45,735 nt of DNA from Nitrospirales bacterium (GTDB lineage Bacteria; Nitrospirota; Nitrospiria; Nitrospirales; UBA8639): contig BQIV01000037.1 in assembly GCA_021604005.1 (NCBI GenBank), forward strand, positions 1 through 45,735. Reading direction: 5' to 3'. The position numbers and the translations under genes are program-made. Below the pieces are notes generated by a model that saw only the letters and a list, made by a program, of their open reading frames with translations, was not told the DNA's origin and did no database searches. This document shows positions 25,528 through 34,731 of this stretch, one piece after another (within the stretch, counting starts at the first letter, position 1; the number at the start of each line of letters is the position of its first letter).

Positions 25528-28506
25528 ATGAACGCACTATTGGCTCAGGATCCAGCCAGGCACTCAAGGTTAGGGCGTCGTTTTACCATCATGACGGTCA
25601 TGTTTCTGAGTGTGCTCCTTGGCATGTTGGGCTATACCATCACCACAATCTACAATGACCGGTCAAATGCGTTGCTCATCGACATCATGGGGCGCCAACG
25701 CATGCTCCTTCAAAAGCACATCAATGAGGTATTTTTAGCATCGCAAGACATCACGGTTGACTATATTTCGACGAGAGCCATGATTCGTTCAACGCTCGAT
25801 GCACTGATAGAGGGGGAAGCCGTAGCGCATAATCCCGTCACGAATCGGCACCAAAAAGTTCCAGGCATACCAACACACGAAGTCATGCTCAAATTACATG
25901 AACAACGGAACTTCTTCGACGCCGTTACAGCATCTGCCGACCAACTCCTCATGTTATCTCCCAATCATTCGGATTTTCGCCGACACCTTCAAACACTTCG
26001 AGTTCAACACACAACGGCTATCGACATGGCCGACGAGGCCGTGAAACTTTTATATGTGTACTCCGAGTCAAACATGTGGACGATGGTGAAATGGGAGTCC
26101 AGCATTGCTCTCTTGATGGCCATATTAGGGATATGGGTCACGTTACAAGGCATTCGAGCCGGCAAGAAATTAGAAAATGAAATTGCAGAACGCAATCGGG
26201 CCGAACGTGCGTTGCGAAAGAGTGAACTGTTTCTGAATTCGATTATTGAGAATATTCCGAATGTGATTTTCGTGAAACGCGCGAAGGACCTACAATACGT
26301 CCGATTCAACCAATCGGGCGAGGTGCTCACCGGATATACTCAACGGGAGGTCATCGGTAAAAATGACTATGATCTTTTTTCAAACAAGGACGCCGACTTC
26401 TTTACACAGAAAGATCGAGAAGCCTTGTTCCACCAACGGTTAATTGATATTCCAGAAGAAATTCTTCACACGCGGTCTCAGCAAATCCGGCATATGCATA
26501 CCAAGAAAATTCCCTTGTTTGATCAACAGGGCAATCCTGAATATGTGCTAGGCATTTCCGAAGATATTACCGCGCGATTACGGGCCGAAGAGGCGCTACG
26601 ACAAAGTGAAGAACGGTATCGTGCATTGTATGAAAATAACCCGTCCATGTATTTTACCGTCTCTCAAGATGGGCAAATCCTCTCCGTCAACCAATTCGGC
26701 GCCCAACAACTTGGGTTTTCAGCTGAGGAGTTAATTGGACAGCCTGTGACAGATCTCTTTGTGCAAAATGATCGGCTTCCGGTTCAACAACGTTTTGAGT
26801 CCTGCCTACAAAATCCTTTGTCTGTATTTTCTTGGGAATTTCGTAAAGTACGAAAAAATGGAAGTATACTGTGGGTCAAAGAAGTCGCACGAGCCGTATA
26901 TAGCAAAAATGGAGAAATCGTTGTTCTGATTGTGTGTGAAGATATTTCAGGCCGCCGAGAAACAGAAAAATCTTTACAAGAATGGAAAGATCTAACTGAG
27001 AGCATCCTCGGTCAACTCCCGAAAGGATTTGCGTATCGTTGCCTCAACAAGAAGACATGGCCGGTCATGTATAGCAGCGATGGATTCGAAGATGTCACGG
27101 GACTCCCAACATCAGCCCTCCTGAGTGGAGAAGTCACATACGATACATTAATGGCGCCAGGCGAAAACGAGCGAGTCTGGCCCCTTATCCAAGAAGCGCT
27201 CGCTCAACGCATCCCGTATGAAAATGAACATCAAATCATCGCCAAAGACGGGACCACGAAGTGGATTCTTGCTCGCGGCCGCTTTATATTTGATGAGGCA
27301 GGACAACTGCTCTACCTCGATGGACTCAATGTCGACATTACGGAACACAAACAGATCGAGAGTCAGCTACGAGCCAGTGAGACACGGTACAGATCCTTAG
27401 TTGAACACTTACCATTTTGTATTTACGAAATTGAATTAAACGGCACCATTCGTTCAATGAATCAAGTTGGACAGGCCATGATCGGCATCAACGATGAGTC
27501 CCAAATCGTTGGCCGATCCTATCTGTGTTTAGCCAAGGAAGGCGATCACAAACTCATGAAGGAATACTTTACGCAAGCCGTGCAAGGCAAACCGGTAGAC
27601 TTCGAGTTCAAGATGACGACACAAGGCCATGTCAAGGTCTTTTCAAAAAGCTTTATTCCTCTTCGGGACAGCAACAATCACGTTGTGAAGATCGTTGGGA
27701 TTTCAGATGATATCACCGAACGGACGTTTGCAGAAGAACGCCTTCGGGAAAGTGAGGCCAAACGACTCGACGCCCTTCGCCAAAGCGATGCACTGAAATC
27801 AGCCCTGCTCTCCTCAGTGTCTCATGAATTACGAACACCCCTCACCGCGATGAAAACATCGGTATCCACAATTATAGGCAATACTCCAAATGGGATGAAC
27901 TCCATTCAAGAAGAGTTTCTTACAGGAGTCGATAAAGAAATCAATTATATGAGCCGGCTAGTTGATAACCTGTTAGATATGTCACAGATTGAAGCTGGCA
28001 CACTCACTCCCCATCAGGAATGGCATCTACTGGAAGACCTCATAGAAGGCGCACTCCGTCGCACAGAGTTGACATTGGAAGCCCGGGATATCAAACTCTC
28101 TATTCCTGATGATCTTCCCCCCGTATTTGTTGATGCTGTGGAAATACAACAAGTTCTTATTAATTTACTCGATAATGCCATCAAATATTCGACTCCAAAC
28201 TCACCGATTCATATGGTCGTCTGCGCGGAGCATCAACATATCGCAGTCACGGTTTCCAATACAGGAGAGCCCCTAGAAGCACAGGATGCGGAGCGAATCT
28301 TCGAACGCTTTTATCGACGACGCACCGCACACACCGTACCCATCCGAGGCACCGGCCTGGGGCTAGCGATATGTAAAGGAATCATAGAGGCCCATGGTGG
28401 TCGAATTTGGGCCCAGTCAACGGGAACGGACGTCACCATGACCTTTACCCTTCCCATCACCGAATCCATGGTCAGTTTTACGCTTGAAGGACGACACAAG
28501 GTGTAA
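25528..28506 (+). CDS. Multi-PAS sensor histidine kinase with PilJ-type N-terminus
   Basis: A 992-aa kinase. The first helix (IMTVMFLSVLLGMLGYTI) precedes a PilJ-N-type sensor whose hallmark is IDIMGRQRMLLQKHI. A second helix (SIALLMAILGIWVTLQGI) leads to four PAS domains in series, each with a PAC-like end (GISEDITARLRAEEA; VCEDISGRR; GLNVDITEHKQ; GISDDITER). HisKA follows with His766 in SHELRTP, and a HATPase with NLLDNAIKYS and GTGLGLAI, most like KdpD-type catalytic domains. The ATG at 25528 has AAGGAT upstream. The response regulator begins 7 bases after its stop. Confidence 0.93.
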   Translation: MNALLAQDPARHSRLGRRFTIMTVMFLSVLLGMLGYTITTIYNDRSNALLIDIMGRQRMLLQKHINEVFLASQDITVDYISTRAMIRSTLDALIEGEAVAHNPVTNRHQKVPGIPTHEVMLKLHEQRNFFDAVTASADQLLMLSPNHSDFRRHLQTLRVQHTTAIDMADEAVKLLYVYSESNMWTMVKWESSIALLMAILGIWVTLQGIRAGKKLENEIAERNRAERALRKSELFLNSIIENIPNVIFVKRAKDLQYVRFNQSGEVLTGYTQREVIGKNDYDLFSNKDADFFTQKDREALFHQRLIDIPEEILHTRSQQIRHMHTKKIPLFDQQGNPEYVLGISEDITARLRAEEALRQSEERYRALYENNPSMYFTVSQDGQILSVNQFGAQQLGFSAEELIGQPVTDLFVQNDRLPVQQRFESCLQNPLSVFSWEFRKVRKNGSILWVKEVARAVYSKNGEIVVLIVCEDISGRRETEKSLQEWKDLTESILGQLPKGFAYRCLNKKTWPVMYSSDGFEDVTGLPTSALLSGEVTYDTLMAPGENERVWPLIQEALAQRIPYENEHQIIAKDGTTKWILARGRFIFDEAGQLLYLDGLNVDITEHKQIESQLRASETRYRSLVEHLPFCIYEIELNGTIRSMNQVGQAMIGINDESQIVGRSYLCLAKEGDHKLMKEYFTQAVQGKPVDFEFKMTTQGHVKVFSKSFIPLRDSNNHVVKIVGISDDITERTFAEERLRESEAKRLDALRQSDALKSALLSSVSHELRTPLTAMKTSVSTIIGNTPNGMNSIQEEFLTGVDKEINYMSRLVDNLLDMSQIEAGTLTPHQEWHLLEDLIEGALRRTELTLEARDIKLSIPDDLPPVFVDAVEIQQVLINLLDNAIKYSTPNSPIHMVVCAEHQHIAVTVSNTGEPLEAQDAERIFERFYRRRTAHTVPIRGTGLGLAICKGIIEAHGGRIWAQSTGTDVTMTFTLPITESMVSFTLEGRHKV

Positions 28507-28513
28507 AGACATA

Positions 28514-29221
28514 ATGAAACACGGTGCCCGAATACTTGTGGTAGACGATGAGCCACAAATCCGTCGTTCGCTACAAGTCAACTTGGAAAACAAAGACTAT
28601 CTTGTCATGACAGCCGAATCTGGAGAAGAGGCGTTAGACGCGATTGCAAGTCGACAGCCGGATGTTGTGATCATCGATCTCATCCTCCCTTCAATAAGCG
28701 GGATTGAACTGACCCGCCGAATCCGTCGGCATTCTCCTGTGCCGATCATTGTGCTCTCAGCCATTGGAAATGAATCCAAAAAGGTAGAAGCTCTTGAATC
28801 CGGGGCAGACGATTATGTCACGAAACCATTCGGCATGGACGAATTGACGGCACGGATCAGATCAGCACTTCGCAGAACGGTCATGGTTCCTGGAACCGAA
28901 CCAGTCTTCAAAAGCGGAACTCTTACGGTCAATTTTGAACGCCGTGAAGTACTATTGAATGATAGACCCGTCAAGCTGACACCGACAGAATACGACCTAC
29001 TCAAATATATGATTCAGTACACGGGCAAAGTACTGACGCACCGAACGCTCCTCACCGCAATCTGGGGTGATGCCTATGCCAATCAAGCCCAATACCTTCG
29101 GGTATTCATTGGACAACTCAGAAAAAAAATCGAACGCAACACAGCACGGCCACAATATATTTTGACAGATCCAGGCGTAGGGTATCGTTTCGCTCACGAC
29201 CCGCAAGAACCTCAATCATAA
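28514..29221 (+). CDS. OmpR/KdpE-type response regulator
   Basis: A 235-aa two-domain regulator. The receiver has the acidic pair VVDDEP, the phosphoacceptor aspartate in VVIIDLILP and the conserved lysine in VTKPFGMDEL. The C-terminal winged helix has KLTPTEYDLLKYM and the recognition-helix region YLRVFIGQLRKKIE, typical of the OmpR class and closest in feel to KdpE. No potassium-ATPase genes are near, so a Kdp role is not supported. The ATG at 28514 gives the standard domain start, with AAGGTG upstream. It forms an operon with the PilJ-N/PAS kinase. Confidence 0.92.
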   Translation: MKHGARILVVDDEPQIRRSLQVNLENKDYLVMTAESGEEALDAIASRQPDVVIIDLILPSISGIELTRRIRRHSPVPIIVLSAIGNESKKVEALESGADDYVTKPFGMDELTARIRSALRRTVMVPGTEPVFKSGTLTVNFERREVLLNDRPVKLTPTEYDLLKYMIQYTGKVLTHRTLLTAIWGDAYANQAQYLRVFIGQLRKKIERNTARPQYILTDPGVGYRFAHDPQEPQS

Positions 29222-29617
29222 AAGGCGTTCCTTTTCCACACACATTTCGGCACTCTTACGCTTCCCGCAACACGTTCCAGCATGGCTCCCTCCTTGCTGT
29301 ATGCACGCTTCCGCCTCTTAAGGCCGAGTCAAGATCACAAGACCCCATAACGGTCAGACATATGCGTCTTTAGAGCACAAGACGGTCATCCTGGGCAATC
29401 TTTATGAAGTTTTTATGCAATACTGTCGAGTTAAGAATAGTACCTTTATGTCATGCACACGTACACTATAGTTTTTTGAAGTCACCTTGAAATAAGGTAG
29501 ATGAGATTCCCATTTTTTACACATACATATTCTAAGGTTTTTGGGTATCAATCCATGTATGGCCCTGCATCGAGTCGCTTCGATACAGAAATCAGATGAG
29601 AGGAGGCAGGGAATCTT
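29222..29617. other. Intergenic tract before the lone receiver
   Basis: About 400 bases without a supported gene. The second half is AT-rich and likely contains the promoter of the downstream receiver gene. The minus-strand frame that overlaps it also crosses that gene and is judged a shadow. Confidence 0.4.
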
Positions 29618-30040
29618 ATGAAAAGAATTCTCATTGCTGATGATTATGCAAGCACACGGGATATACTTCGCATTAGACTGGAGATGCGGGGGTATTTTTG
29701 TCAGGAAGTCAAGAATGGGGCCGAGGCTCTCGCGGCCATACAACGCAGACATTACGACCTTCTCATCACCGATCATGACATGCCCGTCATGACTGGACTC
29801 GAACTCCTCACACGTGTAGCGAAAATGCCTGACCTGCAACAACCACCGACTATTTTCATTACCGGTCAGCTTCATGACACATTACACCAGGCAGCCACAA
29901 ACGCCGGAGCCAGGGCTGTCTTGCTCAAACCCTTCGCAGACTATGAGCTCATGGTTGAAGTCAACAAAATTTTGTGCCCCCGACTTGTGCAGGAAGATAT
30001 CTCTTCGCCAGACTATGAGCTGAGCATCAGTCCAACGTAA
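29618..30040 (+). CDS. Single-domain response regulator (CheY-like)
   Basis: A 140-aa receiver with no output domain. The acidic pair is ADDYAS, the phosphoacceptor aspartate is in LLITDHDMP, the threonine is in FITGQ and the lysine is in LLKPFADYEL. Such proteins work in phosphorelays or by binding partners. AGGAGG lies 13 bases upstream of the ATG. It may accept phosphate from one of the orphan or hybrid kinases, but no partner is adjacent. Confidence 0.9.
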   Translation: MKRILIADDYASTRDILRIRLEMRGYFCQEVKNGAEALAAIQRRHYDLLITDHDMPVMTGLELLTRVAKMPDLQQPPTIFITGQLHDTLHQAATNAGARAVLLKPFADYELMVEVNKILCPRLVQEDISSPDYELSISPT

Positions 30041-30749
30041 GAAATCAAACTCCCGACGCTCACAGTCCGGAACCTCTACGGCCATGACACGCGACGCCTC
30101 GCAGGTCGTGTTCATGGTCGTTTGACCCACCCAAGCACGTATTCTCTTTCCGATGACGGACACCCGCCATTCAACGGAACATATTCATCTCGTGGAAAGT
30201 CCTGGGCCCGGGTTGTCCTATGCGTACGATTCAATTCAGCACAGGCCGATGTGAACTTCGCTGAATGAGAGGTCACACATAAACGGAACTCGGAGCGTTT
30301 TCAACAAAGATTTCCTTCTACCTGCTTCCGCGACACACTTGCATACAACAACTGTCGGATGACAAATGAAGCGTCTATCACCCGCTCGCATAACTGAAGA
30401 AATCCCACCGTGATAGCTCGGCAAACGGCTTATATCTGAATTCCATAAAATTGACATTGTCGTCTCAGTATACTAGCGTTAACCTCGATTTACGGAGTTT
30501 TGTCAATCACTTATGTATTGTCATGAATAAAGCCGCAGAAATATCCTCCCCCTCGTTCGTCACACAATGCCGTTAACGGCTATGGGAACATGGCGAGACC
30601 GAATAGACACGTAGGCAGTCGGTACAGGCCAGAGTTTCAGCTGAATACTACTGAATGCGAACACTTTCATAATTGTGCCACACCTCAGATATCAGCACGT
30701 CGTTCTATATGTGAGGATGAAAGATTCATATATTATAAGGAGCATTCAT
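30041..30749. other. Long intergenic tract before the Sel1 gene
   Basis: About 710 bases with no supported gene. A perfect 12-base palindrome, GCCGTTAACGGC, lies at 30569-30580 and could be an operator. The Sel1 start is set by AAGGAG at about 30738. The rest shows no repeat or conserved motif that I can recognise. Confidence 0.45.
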
Positions 30750-32165
30750 ATGTTCAATTTATTCACACTCCTCATGAGTCTGTTGTCAACACGACATACG
30801 TCCAGAAACGCAACCTGGCTCTGCGCATGCGCCCTACTGTCGCTTCAGGCATGCGCCTATTTAGATGTCGTCAATGGGGAACAAGCACACACACAATTCA
30901 CATCGATAGAAGAGCAACGCCTCTATAAGCTGGCGACGGACCATGGAGATGTGAAGGCACAAGTGCAGTTGGGTGAACTCTACGTGATTGGGCACGATGT
31001 TCCTCAAAACTACGAAAAAGCCAGTTATTGGTATCAACTCGCCGCAGATCAGGGTGATCTCACCGCCCAGTTGCGTTTAGGCGAAATGTATATGATGGGT
31101 CACGGTGTATCACAAGATCATGACAAAGCCAGTCACTGGTATCGGCTTGCCGCCAGTCAAGGAGACGCGTTAGCCCAATTACGGCTTGGCCGAATGTATG
31201 ATCAGAGCAATGGCGTCCCGCCAAATTATCAAGAAGCGAGCCACTGGTATCACATGGCTGCCAACCAAGGCGATGCGCAGGCTCAATTACGCCTGGGAGA
31301 AATGTTCGAACACGGTCATGGCGTCCCGCAGGATTATCACGAGGCAAGTCTATGGTACCGCATGGCCGCCAACCAAGGCGATGCACAGGCTCAATTACGT
31401 CTGGGAGACATGTTCGAACACGGTCGTGGAATTCCCCAAAATTACACGGAAGCCAGGCGTTGGTACGAAATGGCTGCTTACCGAAGGGAAACTCAAGCGC
31501 AACTACGCCTGGGAGAAATGTTTGAACATGGCCACGGCGTTCAACAAGATGACCAAGAAGCCGGGCGATGGTATCGCATGGCTGCCGAACAGGGCGACCC
31601 CATTGCGCAAATCAGAATGGCCAACATGTGTATTCGCGGACAGGGTATGCCGGAGAATCACGCAGAAGGTGTCCGCTGGTATCGCTTAGCAGCAGAACAG
31701 GGCAATGCCGCTGCCCAATTACTCCTTGGGCAAATGTATGAAGAAGGAAGGGGCGTGGAACAGGATCTTACGGAAGCCAGTCATTGGTATACCCTCGCGG
31801 CCACACAGGATAACCCGCTCGCACAATTCCACTTGGGTCTCATGTACGAGGATGGGCACGGAGTTCCGCAGGATTACCTGAAAGCGATGGAATGGTACAC
31901 GCATGCAGCAAACCAAAGGCACATGGACGCACAATTCAAGCTTGGGAATCTCTATGCCTTGCGAGAAGATTACATCCACGCGCACATGTGGTTCAATCTT
32001 TGCGCGGCCAATGGACACCAAGAAGCGCAATCCCGTCTGGCCGGACTGGCTTCGAGTATGACATATGAACAAATTATGCAAGCACAGGAATTGGCTCGGA
32101 ACTGGGACAATCAGAACAGGAAAAAGGCAAGTCCGCGAGGAGATAATTTGGCAGACCTCTCATAG
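30750..32165 (+). CDS. Sel1-repeat (SLR) lipoprotein
   Basis: A 471-aa protein. The N-terminal hydrophobic segment ends in LSLQAC, a likely lipobox, so it is probably an outer- or inner-membrane lipoprotein. About ten Sel1-like repeats of 36 residues follow, with consensus AAxQGDAxAQLRLGxMYExGxGVPQ then a DYxEAxxWY helix. Such solenoids mediate protein-protein contacts, often in envelope or stress signalling. The repeats at about 31261 and 31369 are nearly identical in DNA, showing recent internal duplication. The start at 30750 has AAGGAG eight bases upstream. It stands alone on the plus strand, with the Tll0287-like gene convergent. Confidence 0.9.
   Translation: MFNLFTLLMSLLSTRHTSRNATWLCACALLSLQACAYLDVVNGEQAHTQFTSIEEQRLYKLATDHGDVKAQVQLGELYVIGHDVPQNYEKASYWYQLAADQGDLTAQLRLGEMYMMGHGVSQDHDKASHWYRLAASQGDALAQLRLGRMYDQSNGVPPNYQEASHWYHMAANQGDAQAQLRLGEMFEHGHGVPQDYHEASLWYRMAANQGDAQAQLRLGDMFEHGRGIPQNYTEARRWYEMAAYRRETQAQLRLGEMFEHGHGVQQDDQEAGRWYRMAAEQGDPIAQIRMANMCIRGQGMPENHAEGVRWYRLAAEQGNAAAQLLLGQMYEEGRGVEQDLTEASHWYTLAATQDNPLAQFHLGLMYEDGHGVPQDYLKAMEWYTHAANQRHMDAQFKLGNLYALREDYIHAHMWFNLCAANGHQEAQSRLAGLASSMTYEQIMQAQELARNWDNQNRKKASPRGDNLADLS
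31261..31426 (+). repeat. Recent 108-bp duplication inside the Sel1 gene
   Basis: Positions 31261-31318 and 31369-31426 match at 54 of 58 bases, with an offset of exactly 108 (36 codons). Other Sel1 repeats in this gene are much less alike in DNA. The pattern points to a recent in-frame duplication of one solenoid unit. Confidence 0.85.
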
Positions 32166-32230
32166 AAAGGAGAAGAACGCTTCGGTTCACACGCAACCCT
32201 CCGGACGGCATCGGTGACAGTGACCGGTCG

Positions 32231-32827
32231 TTACGGACCTTCGGATAAGGGAAACGAAATGACCACACCGCCCATCACATCATGAAGTTTATAATTTTTC
32301 TTAGGGCTCAACGGGTGAGCATTATGACAGGTCACGCAGGAAGAAGACACCGCTCTATCGGCATAGATAGCCGTAAAGTACCGACGGCCATCTTTCTCGA
32401 TCACACCCGTAAACGGCTTACTCGGATCCCCTTCAACCGCCTCCAAGCCAGTTCGTTCAAACCAGGTAGCCGGTCGGTTTTTTTCGTAGATCGGCCATAA
32501 ACTCATCAAGCGATACTCAAGACCGATCTCCTTGCTTTTGACAAGCCGGCTGGACAACATCAGCATTTGAGCCGGCAATGGAAGCGCCGTTTCTTTTTCC
32601 CATTCCTCCTCGGCACTCACGACATCATGCTCCGTCATACGCTCGACGGCATGCGTTGTGTATATCGTTCGATCCGCCTCAAGAACGGTGTGAATAAATT
32701 CTGCAACACGTTCAGCGGCCACGACGTCTTTCTCTCGCGCGTCGGACGTTGCCTGTGCATATCCAATGGACTCAACACACAACAGCAGAGCTACCACACT
32801 TCCCCAGACAACAAAGCGTTGCGTCAT
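32231..32827 (-). CDS. Tll0287-like (DUF3365) periplasmic heme protein
   Basis: A 198-aa protein with a signal peptide (VVWGSVVALLLCVESIGYAQA) and a Tll0287-like sensor domain. A c-type heme motif CVTCH lies near residue 167, followed by NAHPLSPKKNYKLHDVMGG, the family ending. Such domains bind heme c and occur in periplasmic sensors; here the domain is alone, not fused to a kinase or cyclase. The ATG at 32827 has GGAGG eight bases upstream, so the five extra codons to 32842 are not used. The gene is convergent with the Sel1 gene. Confidence 0.85.
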   Translation of the reverse strand: MTQRFVVWGSVVALLLCVESIGYAQATSDAREKDVVAAERVAEFIHTVLEADRTIYTTHAVERMTEHDVVSAEEEWEKETALPLPAQMLMLSSRLVKSKEIGLEYRLMSLWPIYEKNRPATWFERTGLEAVEGDPSKPFTGVIEKDGRRYFTAIYADRAVSSSCVTCHNAHPLSPKKNYKLHDVMGGVVISFPLSEGP

Positions 32828-33150
32828 ACGTGGTTCCTCCATCTCTATACAAATCGTAGTAAGAAAAACGGAAGTTATATGAAACGGTTATAACCGGAAC
32901 TTATTTGAATTCGCTATAATGAATTCCATACGATCTTTATAGGGCAATAGGGATACGAAGTGCAACGTTCGAGACTGCTCGACGTTACCATGGTTTCCTT
33001 GACACATCGCGATTCCCCCTAACGCTGACGATACCTGAATAATTGAGGCCGGTGATGTTTTAGGGTGATATGAACCTTTGTACGGTTAGAAAACCCATGT
33101 CCCTCTTTCTTTTCACTAAACTTTGCTACACTTGCACATAGAATTGCACG
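32828..33150. other. Divergent intergenic tract with a dispersed motif
   Basis: About 320 bases between two divergent genes. GAAGTTATATGAAACGGTTA then TA (32871-32892) resembles motifs at 291 and 24951. A TATAAT hexamer at 32915-32920 flanked by two GAATTC sites could be a -10 element on the plus strand, but the -35 is weak. No gene is seen. Confidence 0.45.
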
Positions 33151-34656
33151 ATGCCCTCACATTTCATTACCGCCTCAATGCTCTACAACCTTGTCAGTTG
33201 TGAGCATCGATTATATCTCGATACATTTGGCGATACATCCCTGCGCGACGAACCCAACGCTTTTATTCAGCTCTTATGGGAAAAAGGCACCCTGTTTGAA
33301 CAGGAAGTCATCCGGAAGCTCGAAACTCCATTTCTGGATCTTTCATGTTATCGAGGAGAGGAAAAGGAGCAGCGTACTCGTAACGCGATGAACGAGCGTA
33401 TTCCACTCATTTATAGTGGAAGATTGTCGGTGGATGACTTGTTGGGCGAACCCGATCTTCTCCGGCACGAAGGCACTGGATATGTAGCTGGGGATATCAA
33501 ATCCGGCTCAGGGGAGGAAGGCGATGAGGGCAAAGGCAAACTCAAGAAAACCTATGCCGTCCAGTTGGGATTGTATACGGATATTCTCGAACGGATACAA
33601 TACTCCGCCGGCCGCTGGTCATTTATTTGGGATATACATGACAACGAAATACGCTATGATTTTTCACAACCCCAAGGCACACGCACCCCGCAAACTTGGT
33701 GGGAACTCTACAACACGTTTCGACAACGCGCTCGCGATATTCTCGAGCAAGCCCACACGACGCAACCAGCGTACAGTAGTGGAATCTGTAAACTCTGCCA
33801 TTGGTACCGCCCCTGCTTACTCAATCTTCAAAAACAGCAGGACCTGACCCTCTTGCCTGAATTAGGTCGCTCCAAACGTGACGCGCTACGGACTTACTTT
33901 TCGACAATTCACGGTTTTGCGACATCTCAACTCGACACGCTGATCCACGGCAAAAACACGGATATCCCCGGCATTGGCGTCGGAACACTTCAAAAACTCC
34001 ACGCCCGCGCCAAATTAGTCTCTGCAGGGAAACAGGCACGTCCCTACCTTCGGAAAGCCGTTGACTTACCTGTTCATCAATCAGAAGTGTTCTTTGACAT
34101 TGAAGTCGACCCACTTCGCGACCACACCTACCTGCATGGGTTTATTGAACGCCGCAATCACGACAACTCCACTGAACAGTATGTCGCATTCTTTGCCGAG
34201 CAACCCACTCCGGAATCAGAACAAGCCGCGTTCGCTCAAGCCGTTAGGTACCTTCAGCAGCATGCCCATTCCAAAGTGTACTATTACTCCAAATATGAAC
34301 GGACGATGTACCGGAAACTTCAAACGAAATATCCTGAAGTCTGTTCAGCCGAAGACATTGAAACACTCTTTTCCCAAGAACGGGCCATCGACTTGTACTT
34401 TGATGTCGTCCTCAAAGCCACCGAATGGCCCACAAGGGATTACTCGATTAAATCGCTTGCGAAATATTTAGGATTTCTGTGGCGGGATACCCATCCCTCC
34501 GGTGCTGCCTCAATCGAATGGTTTCACCGTTTGGTTGAAAGTGACGATCAGGCTATCCGGCAACGGATTCTCGATTATAACGAAGACGACTGCATTGCCA
34601 CGAGAGTCCTACTTGATGGAATTCGACAACTTCCTCTTCACCCCTCGATTACGTAA
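33151..34656 (+). CDS. TM0106-type RecB-like nuclease with Cas4-like Fe-S core and RNase H-like domain
   Basis: A 501-aa protein. The N-terminal Cas4/RecB-like nuclease has one Cys at position 17 and the C-terminal trio Cys213, Cys216 and Cys222, as in Fe-S cluster PD-(D/E)xK enzymes. The active-site elements are Asp102, Asp115-x-Lys117 and Gln138xxxTyr142. A helix-hairpin-helix-like stretch (IPGIGVGTL) follows. The C-terminal RNase H/YprB-like domain has FFDIEVDP and NEDDCIATRVL. The TM0106 family combines both domains and is suspected of DNA repair. No CRISPR or helicase gene is adjacent. A DNA-processing role is inference. Confidence 0.85.
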   Translation: MPSHFITASMLYNLVSCEHRLYLDTFGDTSLRDEPNAFIQLLWEKGTLFEQEVIRKLETPFLDLSCYRGEEKEQRTRNAMNERIPLIYSGRLSVDDLLGEPDLLRHEGTGYVAGDIKSGSGEEGDEGKGKLKKTYAVQLGLYTDILERIQYSAGRWSFIWDIHDNEIRYDFSQPQGTRTPQTWWELYNTFRQRARDILEQAHTTQPAYSSGICKLCHWYRPCLLNLQKQQDLTLLPELGRSKRDALRTYFSTIHGFATSQLDTLIHGKNTDIPGIGVGTLQKLHARAKLVSAGKQARPYLRKAVDLPVHQSEVFFDIEVDPLRDHTYLHGFIERRNHDNSTEQYVAFFAEQPTPESEQAAFAQAVRYLQQHAHSKVYYYSKYERTMYRKLQTKYPEVCSAEDIETLFSQERAIDLYFDVVLKATEWPTRDYSIKSLAKYLGFLWRDTHPSGAASIEWFHRLVESDDQAIRQRILDYNEDDCIATRVLLDGIRQLPLHPSIT

Positions 34657-34731
34657 TATTCACCCATGGTTTTAGCTAGAGGATAGATACTAAAAGCACG
34701 GGGCCTAAAACGATATGATACACTTCTGTCT

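Noticed and set aside
28514-29221. A potassium-sensing KdpDE system
   Set aside because: The regulator resembles KdpE, but the kinase has PilJ-N and PAS domains instead of the KdpD sensor and no kdpFABC genes are present.
29402-29875. 157-codon minus-strand frame
   Set aside because: Most of it is antisense to the lone receiver gene, which has full motifs and a ribosome-binding site.
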